This document shows, piece by piece, positions 57,864 through 64,000 of a stretch of DNA of 64,000 nucleotides. The notes under the pieces are model-generated. The model was given only the letters and a program-made list of their open reading frames with translations. It was not told the origin of the DNA and did not search any database. Each line of letters opens with the position of its first letter. The first letter of the stretch is position 1. The position numbers were made by a program, and so were the translations under genes. Location of the stretch: positions 1 through 64,000 of the forward strand of contig DATGTE010000049.1 of the NCBI GenBank assembly GCA_035301985.1, in the 5' to 3' direction. The DNA is from DASUXY01 sp035301985. Its GTDB lineage: Bacteria; Bacillota; Bacilli; Bacillales; Amphibacillaceae.

Positions 57864-58262
57864 TTGAAAACACTAAAAGTGAGTGTTGTTACTCCTGACG
57901 GCCCAGTTTTGGAAGACACTTGTGAAATGGTTAGTTGTAAATCTAAAAATGGTGAATTAGGCATTTTACCGGGCCATATTCCATTAGTGGCTCCACTTAC
58001 CATTAGCTCTGTCCGTTTAAAAAGCGGTGATGAAGAAAATCAGCTAGCAATCAATGGTGGACTGTTGGAAGTGCGACCTGACGAGGTAACGATTCTTGCA
58101 CAAACGGCAGAAAGACCGGAAGACATCGACGTTGACCGGGCACGTCGAGCGAAAGAGCGTGCAGAACGTCGTTTACAACAATCGAAGCAAGATAATGTCG
58201 ACTTTCATAGGGCAGAATTAGCACTCAAACGGGCAATCAACCGCTTAAAAGTTGCTCAATAA
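57864..58262 (+). CDS. atpC: ATP synthase F1 subunit epsilon
   Basis: 132-residue regulatory subunit. N-terminal beta sandwich (LKVSVVTPDGPVLEDTCEMV, GILPGHIPLVAPL) and C-terminal two-helix inhibitory arm (RARRAKERAERRLQ). Start TTG 57864 follows AAGGAGGGG. Last gene of the operon; terminator at 58285. Confidence 0.95.
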   Translation: MKTLKVSVVTPDGPVLEDTCEMVSCKSKNGELGILPGHIPLVAPLTISSVRLKSGDEENQLAINGGLLEVRPDEVTILAQTAERPEDIDVDRARRAKERAERRLQQSKQDNVDFHRAELALKRAINRLKVAQ

Positions 58263-58284
58263 ATTAGAATGAATAACGTAAAAT

Positions 58285-58316
58285 CTCTCATAATATGTCA
58301 TTGTGAGAGGTTTTTT
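58285..58316 (+). terminator. Terminator of the atp operon
   Basis: CTCTCATAAT (58285-58294) pairs with ATTGTGAGAG (58300-58309, one G-U), followed by six T. 58317-58602 holds no gene; TTGACA near 58550 may be part of the ywzB promoter. Confidence 0.88.
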
Positions 58317-58602
58317 GTTTCAACAAAAATAAGGTTTTCTGCAATCCGTTGAAGTACTTCATACGTCCTTCAAAATTACTTATATTTTACGATAGCGAAT
58401 AATTTTGCTTCCAGCTATATGTTTTGTAGGGAAATGACCAAACTATTTCATATAAATGTCGTTATTTCCCGGGAAATCTAAAACAGACACCTTTTTTGCT
58501 TTAAAAACTCGAAAAATATCTGCTCTGTTTAAAAAGAATTTTGATTGACAATCATCATGAACAATGGCAAAGTTACAAGTAAATCTTGATAAGGTGGTTT
58601 TT

Positions 58603-58833
58603 ATGATCTCAATTAGTCAAACAGCGATCATCAGTATGGTATCTCATTTGATTTTTATCGTCATTACGTGGAGAGTCGTACAAGCGATTAACTTTGAACC
58701 GCTGATCCGAAAAGGTCGCGTAATGGAAGCAAGAATTCTTATGTTATTCATTACGATTGTTGTTGGATCGGGAGTCAGTCGATTTTTCCTCGATTTTGTT
58801 AAATGGTCCCAAGACTTATTGTATTTATATTAA
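58603..58833 (+). CDS. ywzB: DUF1146 membrane protein YwzB
   Basis: 76-residue protein with two membrane segments and a basic loop between (FEPLIRKGRVMEAR). Start ATG 58603 follows AAGGTGG. In-frame ATG 58564 lacks a ribosome site. The family sits between atpC and ywmB/murAA in Bacillus. Function unknown. Confidence 0.87.
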   Translation: MISISQTAIISMVSHLIFIVITWRVVQAINFEPLIRKGRVMEARILMLFITIVVGSGVSRFFLDFVKWSQDLLYLY

Positions 58834-58943
58834 TAACTGAATGAACGCTTGATATATGCAAAATCTAATAATCTAGTAAATGACGTATGTTCAATCACCT
58901 CTGTGACGATACTATAACTAGTTTCGTCATGGGGGGATTTTTT

Positions 58944-59654
58944 TTGAAAAAATTAATCGGGATGAGCATGTTGATTTTTCTAACCGTGTTCAATTCTTTC
59001 TCAATTGCTGATGATGAAATGATTGAGCTGGCCACTATTGTGGAACAATATAAAGGGACGATTGATCTGTGGGAAGTGACGGTAAAAGAACAGATGAATG
59101 TGAACACCTTAAATGAATTAGTACGAGAGTTACAAGCGAGTAAACAGCAATACAAAGTTACGGAAAATAACGAACGCAGTATTCATTCCTTCACACATCA
59201 CAATGAATCAACTTCGATTGTCGAGACAATCGAAATTATTATACCGAAACAAGCTTCACAAACAGGAGAGTTAATCGCTATATTATCGAGTGATACATGG
59301 AATCATTCCGTTTTAACTCATTATCGTAATCATGTGCAATTGTTAACAAAAAAGTACTTTACAGAGTCATCTATGAAATATACTTGTTTGACCACTGCAG
59401 TTGATGATATAATTAATCTTGGTTATTTGTTAAAGAAATTGTCGAATAAACTGTTATTCGATGACTTTTATGAACAATATGATACAGTTGAAGAGTCAAG
59501 ATATAAAAAAATAATTTATGCGTATAGTCCATTATTGGATGGATATTTTGAATCAGCGAATCAACGAATGAACTTTCAAATGGCGATCATGAATAACAAC
59601 TCAGAGGGAATAAAATGTACGATTGGAACACCAATCCTTATAAATGAATATTAA
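58944..59654 (+). CDS. ywmB: YwmB family secreted protein
   Basis: 236-residue protein with a signal peptide (KKLIGMSMLIFLTVFNSFSI) and the YwmB/DUF1779 domain, which adopts a TATA-box-binding-like fold. Start TTG 58944 follows GGGGGGATT. The end overlaps the upstream region of murAA, so they are co-transcribed. Role unknown; association with cell-wall genes is by position only. Confidence 0.82.
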   Translation: MKKLIGMSMLIFLTVFNSFSIADDEMIELATIVEQYKGTIDLWEVTVKEQMNVNTLNELVRELQASKQQYKVTENNERSIHSFTHHNESTSIVETIEIIIPKQASQTGELIAILSSDTWNHSVLTHYRNHVQLLTKKYFTESSMKYTCLTTAVDDIINLGYLLKKLSNKLLFDDFYEQYDTVEESRYKKIIYAYSPLLDGYFESANQRMNFQMAIMNNNSEGIKCTIGTPILINEY

Positions 59655-59688
59655 TATAGTGACATTGGATCTGAAGGAGATTTGGATT

Positions 59689-61026
59689 ATGGAGAAAATT
59701 ATCGTAAAAGGCGGACAACAATTAAACGGCACTGTGACAATCGAAGGTGCAAAAAATGCGGTATTACCAGTCATTGCAGCTAGCATTATTGCCAGTGAAG
59801 GGAAAAGTGTCATTCACGATGTTCCTGTTTTATCTGATGTGTATACGATTAATGAAGTATTGCGCAATATGAATGCGGATGTGCATTTTGAAAACAACAC
59901 AATCACCGTTGATGCTTCTAAAATTTTGTCTACGGAAGCTCCATTTGAATACGTTCGCAAAATGCGTGCTTCGGTGCTCGTGTTGGGGCCATTATTGGCG
60001 CGTTATGGTCATGCCAAAGTAGCTATGCCAGGTGGCTGTGCAATTGGATCTCGTCCTATCGAACAGCATTTGAAAGGCTTTGAAGCGATGGGAGCCCAAG
60101 TTCATGTGGGAAATGGCTTCGTTGAATGCCATGTCGATGGTCGGTTACAAGGAGCAAAAATATATCTTGACATGCCAAGTGTTGGTGCGACAGAAAATAT
60201 AATGATGGCTGCTGCTCTTGCTGATGGTGAAACGATTATCGAAAATTGTGCCAAAGAGCCAGAGATTGTCGATTTAGCCAATTATTTGAACAAAATGGGA
60301 GCTAACATCGTCGGAGCGGGCACTGAAACGATTCGAATCACAGGCGTAGATCAATTACAAGGCATTGAACATACCGTGATCCCCGATCGTATTGAAGCAG
60401 GAACATTCATGGTAGCCGCCGCGATTACTGGTGGTAATGTTTTAATTAAAAATGTTGTCAGTGAACATTTGCGTCCGGTCATTTCAAAACTCCAAGAAAT
60501 GAATGTGACGATCACTGAAGAAGAAAATGGACTACGTGTGATTGGACCGAGTAAACTGAAAGCAACGGATATAAAAACATTACCACATCCAGGATTTCCA
60601 ACCGATATGCAATCACAGATGATGGCGCTCATGCTTTGTGCCAAAGGAACGAGTGTCATTACAGAAACAGTATTTGAAAATCGTTTTATGCATGTCGAAG
60701 AGTTCCGCCGAATGAATGCTCAATTGAAAATTGAAGGTCGTAGTGTCATCATCGAAGGACCTTCGAATTTACAAGGGGCCGAAGTTGCTGCAACAGATCT
60801 TCGTGCAGCAGCTGCCTTAATTTTAGCTGGATTAGGTGCCAAAGATTATACACGCGTGACCGAACTACAACACTTAGATCGTGGATATGTTAACTTTGTT
60901 GGCAAACTAGCATCATTAGGTGCTAATATCGAACGGGTTAATGCCGATGGTCACGTCATCGAACCAGTTGTACAAGTAGAAGGAAAACCGGGTAAATCGG
61001 GAAAAATTATTGCTGAGTTATCATAA
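59689..61026 (+). CDS. murAA: UDP-N-acetylglucosamine 1-carboxyvinyltransferase (main copy)
   Basis: 445-residue MurA, first committed step of peptidoglycan synthesis and fosfomycin target. Cys117 in MPGGCAIGSRPIEQH. ATG 59689 follows GAAGGAGA. The upstream in-frame ATG 59644 overlaps ywmB and lacks a site. In B. subtilis spoIID follows; here an ABC transporter operon follows instead. Confidence 0.95.
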   Translation: MEKIIVKGGQQLNGTVTIEGAKNAVLPVIAASIIASEGKSVIHDVPVLSDVYTINEVLRNMNADVHFENNTITVDASKILSTEAPFEYVRKMRASVLVLGPLLARYGHAKVAMPGGCAIGSRPIEQHLKGFEAMGAQVHVGNGFVECHVDGRLQGAKIYLDMPSVGATENIMMAAALADGETIIENCAKEPEIVDLANYLNKMGANIVGAGTETIRITGVDQLQGIEHTVIPDRIEAGTFMVAAAITGGNVLIKNVVSEHLRPVISKLQEMNVTITEEENGLRVIGPSKLKATDIKTLPHPGFPTDMQSQMMALMLCAKGTSVITETVFENRFMHVEEFRRMNAQLKIEGRSVIIEGPSNLQGAEVAATDLRAAAALILAGLGAKDYTRVTELQHLDRGYVNFVGKLASLGANIERVNADGHVIEPVVQVEGKPGKSGKIIAELS

Positions 61027-61042
61027 ATGATCCACGGATCAT

Positions 61043-61083
61043 AAACAGATGGAATGTGCATGATGTTCCATCTGTTTTTTTGT
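61043..61083 (+). terminator. Terminator after murAA
   Basis: AAACAGATGGAA (61043-61054) pairs perfectly with TTCCATCTGTTT (61066-61077), followed by more T. Confidence 0.9.
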
Positions 61084-61176
61084 GTTGTTTTTTCTTCATC
61101 TCCGTACTGTACCTCTATGAATCGACTCCATTACGTTCAAAAATTCATATCAAGTCTTCTCAACAATAAAAACTTG

Positions 61177-61185
61177 TGATACAAT
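61177..61185 (+). promoter_or_regulatory. Possible extended -10 promoter for the ABC transporter operon
   Basis: TGA followed by TACAAT (61180-61185), an extended -10. The -35 (TTCTCA) is weak. About 340 bases before the first gene; the stretch between holds no supported ORF. Confidence 0.45.
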
Positions 61186-61446
61186 GAATGAAAAATTACC
61201 ATTATTCTGAAAAGTAATAGCAAACTACTCATGAAATGTTTAAGTTTGCGGATATAGAAAGGGTGTCAATGATCGTAATAAACATATGTTTTGTTGATTA
61301 AACGTAGCATAATTAATGAACGGATCTATTTTAACCGCCCGATCATGTTCACGAATGATCTTATGAAGCCACTGAAATGTTCGCTTTCGCTTTCGAATTG
61401 AATCACCTCTTCATCACCGAATCTCCCGAACGCTATTTCAACATTT

Positions 61447-61461
61447 TTGAAACCGCTTACA
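61447..61461 (+). promoter_or_regulatory. CcpA cre site upstream of the ABC transporter operon
   Basis: TTGAAACCGCTTACA matches WTGNAANCGNWNNCW at every fixed position, 60 bases before the first start codon. Confidence 0.7.
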
Positions 61462-61521
61462 CATAGAGGTAATTAGAGGCATTTGTCTGAATCGATGTCC
61501 ATCAAAATGGAGGGGAATCAT

Positions 61522-62460
61522 GTGTTGCGCTATATTGTCAAACGATTGCTGATTATGGTCATTACCCTATGGATGATTGTTACATTAACTTTTGTGCTGA
61601 TGGTCAGTATTCCCGGCTCTCCTTTTAATAGTGAAAACTCATCGAATGAGGTCGTCCAAGAAAATTTAGAAAAACATTATCATCTTGACCAACCGTATGT
61701 GATCCAGTATTTACTCTATATTAAATCGATTATTACGTTTGATTTCGGCCCATCCATTAAGCAATCGAACCAAAGTGTCAATGATTTGTTATGGAGAGGA
61801 TTTCCGATTTCTTTTGAGTTAGGAATTGTAACGATTGTTGTTGCAGTTATTTCCGGAGTTACATTAGGAGTCATTGCTGCGTTACGGCATAACGGTGTGA
61901 TTGATTATATGGCAATGGCTTTTGCGGTGTTAGGAATTTCAATACCGAATTTCATTTTAGCAACTTTGTTAATTCAACAGTTAGCAGTGAATGCAGAAAT
62001 TTTCCCCGTAGCGAGATGGTCAAGTCCACAACATATGATTCTTCCAGTTCTCGCTTTAGCTACTGGTCCGATGGCGATCATCGCAAGGTTAACACGATCT
62101 ACGATGTTAGAAGTCCTCACGCAAGATTACATAAAAATGGCTCGCGCAAAAGGATTATCTCCAGGAAAAATCATCATCAAACATGCTTTACGGAATGCCT
62201 TGATGCCTGTGATTACAATTATGGGAACCTTGTTAGCAGGTATATTGACAGGAACGTTTGTCATCGAACAAATTTTTGCAATTCCTGGGATGGGTAAATA
62301 TTTCGTAGAAAGTATCAATCAGCGGGATTATCCTGTCATCATGGGAACGACAGTATTTTATAGCTCCTTTCTTATCGTCATGCTTTTTCTAGTAGATATC
62401 GCTTATGGACTACTTGATCCTCGGATTAAAGTGCATCAAGAAGGAGGAGAGAGACAATGA
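61522..62460 (+). CDS. Dipeptide/oligopeptide ABC transporter permease (DppB/OppB type)
   Basis: 312-residue inner-membrane permease with six segments. The cytoplasmic EAA-type loop is MARAKGLSPGKIIIKHALRNAL. GTG 61522 follows GGAGGGG at 6 bases and gives LRYIVKRLL, the usual N-terminus. In-frame TTG 61483 is less likely. Overlaps the next gene by 4 bases. Substrate class (peptide or nickel) cannot be told without the binding protein, which is not in the window. Confidence 0.9.
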   Translation: MLRYIVKRLLIMVITLWMIVTLTFVLMVSIPGSPFNSENSSNEVVQENLEKHYHLDQPYVIQYLLYIKSIITFDFGPSIKQSNQSVNDLLWRGFPISFELGIVTIVVAVISGVTLGVIAALRHNGVIDYMAMAFAVLGISIPNFILATLLIQQLAVNAEIFPVARWSSPQHMILPVLALATGPMAIIARLTRSTMLEVLTQDYIKMARAKGLSPGKIIIKHALRNALMPVITIMGTLLAGILTGTFVIEQIFAIPGMGKYFVESINQRDYPVIMGTTVFYSSFLIVMLFLVDIAYGLLDPRIKVHQEGGERQ

Positions 62461-63413
62461 AGTTAACCGAAGAGGTCAACCAAAAGGAATCTCCTTCGAC
62501 GATTCCTGATGAATGGTTTCGTTGGAAAGAAAATGATCACACAGAGACCGAAATTGTATCTCGACCATCCTTATCTTATTGGAAAGATGCATGGAGACGA
62601 CTCGTTAAGAATAAGATGGCAATGTTAGGGTTAATCTTTCTCGTGTTACTAGCTGTGATGGCCATTCTTGGACCAATTATCTCACCTTACGATGTGAACA
62701 GGCAAGATTTACCGAATCAATATCAACCACCATCCCTTGAACATTGGTTCGGAACAGATGCAGCCGGGCGTGATGTTTTTACAAGAACATGGTACGGTGC
62801 AAGAATCTCCTTATTTGTCGGGCTGATGGCCGCTTTAATTGATGTGACGATTGGGATCGTTTATGGGGGAATTTCTGGATATAAAGGAGGTCGTATCGAT
62901 CAGATCATGATGCGCATCATTGAAATTTTGTACGGTCTTCCGTATCTATTAGTTGTTATTTTATTGCTCGTCGTTCTCGGTCCAAGCTTGACAACCATTA
63001 TTATCGCGTTAACCGTAACGGGTTGGGTCGGCATGGCGCGAATTGTCAGAGGACAAGTGCTCCAATTGAAAAATTATGAGTTTGTTTTAGCTTCTCAATC
63101 TTTCGGAGCGAATACATCAAGGATCATTCGGAAAAATTTGCTTCCGAATACGATGGGTCCCATTATTGTACAAATGACGTTGACAGTTCCCACAGCTATT
63201 TTTGCTGAAGCATTTTTAAGTTTTATCGGACTCGGCATCCAGGCTCCTTATGCAAGCTGGGGAGTGATGGCAAATGATTCGTTAAGTGCGATCTTATCGG
63301 GACACTGGTGGACATTGTTTTTTCCGGCCTTTTTCATTTCATTTACGATGTTTGCTTTTAATGTGCTAGGTGACGGACTGCAAGATGCATTGGACCCGAA
63401 ATTGAGGAAGTAG
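62457..63413 (+). CDS. Dipeptide/oligopeptide ABC transporter permease (DppC/OppC type)
   Basis: 318-residue second permease with a long cytosolic N-terminus (about 55 residues) then six segments. LVKNKMAMLGLIFL, FGTDAAGRDVFTRTWYGARISL and the EAA-like loop around ASQSFGANTSRIIRKNLLPN are typical. Start ATG overlaps the preceding TGA and has AAGGAGGAGA. Confidence 0.92.
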   Translation: MKLTEEVNQKESPSTIPDEWFRWKENDHTETEIVSRPSLSYWKDAWRRLVKNKMAMLGLIFLVLLAVMAILGPIISPYDVNRQDLPNQYQPPSLEHWFGTDAAGRDVFTRTWYGARISLFVGLMAALIDVTIGIVYGGISGYKGGRIDQIMMRIIEILYGLPYLLVVILLLVVLGPSLTTIIIALTVTGWVGMARIVRGQVLQLKNYEFVLASQSFGANTSRIIRKNLLPNTMGPIIVQMTLTVPTAIFAEAFLSFIGLGIQAPYASWGVMANDSLSAILSGHWWTLFFPAFFISFTMFAFNVLGDGLQDALDPKLRK

Positions 63414-63421
63414 GTGAAGCC

Positions 63422-64000
63422 ATGAAAAAAATCCTTGAGGTGAATGATCTTCACGTAACTTTTACGACTTATGGAGGTACGGTTAAAGCTGTAAGAGGTG
63501 TCGATTTTCATTTGCAAAAAGGAGAAACGTTAGCAATCGTCGGCGAGTCTGGTTGCGGGAAGAGCGTCACAGCCAATGCCATCATGCGATTGATTCCGGA
63601 TCCGCCAGGGAAAATATCAGCTGGATCAATTTTGTTTAAAGGCCGGGACCTAACGAAACTTTCCGAACAGCAAATGCGCGCGATCCGTGGGAGCAATTTG
63701 GCGATGATTTTTCAAGATCCGATGACTGCCTTAAATCCTACACTTACGATTGGGACACAATTGATGGAAGGGCTTCGTCAGCATCATAACGTTACGCGCG
63801 ATGAAGCAAAACAAAGGGCGTTGGCCATGCTCGATTTAGTAGGAATCCCCAATCCAGAGGAAAGGCTTAAACAGTATCCGCATCAATTCAGTGGAGGGAT
63901 GCGCCAACGAATCGTCATTGCCATTGCCTTGATTTGTGAGCCAGAACTTTTAATCGCTGACGAACCGACGACAGCGTTAGATGTTACGATTCAAGCTCAA
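63422..64000 (+). CDS. Peptide ABC transporter ATP-binding protein (OppD/DppD type), partial
   Basis: First 193 codons, cut by the window end. Walker A GESGCGKS near residues 41-48, Q-loop IFQDP, signature SGGMRQR, Walker B LLIADEPTTALD. Starts 8 bases after the oppC-like gene with TAGGTGAAG upstream. Same operon; a second ATPase and a binding protein are expected beyond the window. Confidence 0.93.
   Translation, partial: MKKILEVNDLHVTFTTYGGTVKAVRGVDFHLQKGETLAIVGESGCGKSVTANAIMRLIPDPPGKISAGSILFKGRDLTKLSEQQMRAIRGSNLAMIFQDPMTALNPTLTIGTQLMEGLRQHHNVTRDEAKQRALAMLDLVGIPNPEERLKQYPHQFSGGMRQRIVIAIALICEPELLIADEPTTALDVTIQAQ

Noticed and set aside
1..64000. CRISPR arrays, tRNA/rRNA genes, IS elements, prophage
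   Set aside because: No repeat-spacer pattern, no tRNA or rRNA sequence, no transposase or phage genes recognised.

Overview
The window is a piece of a low-to-moderate GC, endospore-forming Bacillaceae chromosome. Spore genes (gerQ, cwlJ, pbpG, spo0F, spoIIR), Bacillus-type promoters and terminators, and gene order all point this way. The order follows the Bacillus subtilis ywd to ywm region: ywdI-ywdK-gerQ-cwlJ, hemQ-lipL-ywfO-ywgA-ywhD, pbpG, ywiB, fadF/acdA-rpoE-pyrG-spo0F-fbaA-tal-murAB-glpX-rho-rpmE-tdk-prfA-prmC-spoIIR-ywlBC-mntP-ywlE-rpiB-ywlG-glyA-upp-atpIBEFHAGDC-ywzB-ywmB-murAA. I cannot name a species. No rRNA, tRNA, IS element, prophage or CRISPR array was seen.

Layout. 1-3.5 kb: a membrane acyltransferase, a YjiH-type membrane protein and a 43-residue protein with its own promoter. 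3.6-5.8 kb: ywdI, ywdK and the minus-strand cwlJ-gerQ spore operon with a clear SigE promoter. 6-10.5 kb: hemQ, lipL, ywfO, ywgA, ywhD. 10.6-12.4 kb: an unrecognised membrane protein plus a frameshifted MerR regulator behind a MerR-type promoter. 12.6-15.3 kb: pbpG and ywiB. 15.4-27.1 kb: a fatty and branched-chain acyl-CoA cluster (fadF, mmgA, mmgB, mmgC, acdA, a TetR regulator, icmF) carrying CcpA (cre) sites. 27.4-43.3 kb: housekeeping genes from rpoE to mntP. 43.5-50.4 kb: ywlE, a chemotaxis-receptor relic, rpiB, ywlG, glyA, upp and a secreted Vpr-like protease. 51-58.3 kb: the F-type ATP synthase operon. 58.6-61 kb: ywzB, ywmB, murAA. 61.5-64 kb: the start of a dipeptide/oligopeptide ABC transporter operon, cut by the window end.

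How the genes work together. The acyl-CoA cluster should break fatty acyl-CoA and isobutyryl/butyryl-CoA down to acetyl-CoA and pass electrons through FadF to menaquinone. Cre sites suggest it is off when sugar is plentiful. fbaA, tal, glpX and rpiB serve gluconeogenesis and pentose-phosphate flux. prfA-prmC and ywlC serve translation. The atp operon makes or uses the proton gradient.

Most notable: CTP synthase lacks its glutaminase nucleophile (Cys to Gly) although its classic G-reiteration attenuator is kept; a DnaA-box cluster lies upstream of ywlC; the MerR regulator is broken at an A7 run behind an intact MerR-type promoter; and unexplained RNA structures lie upstream of mntP and inside the atp operon. 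I found no clearly new multi-gene system. The MerR/membrane-protein pair is the closest candidate.
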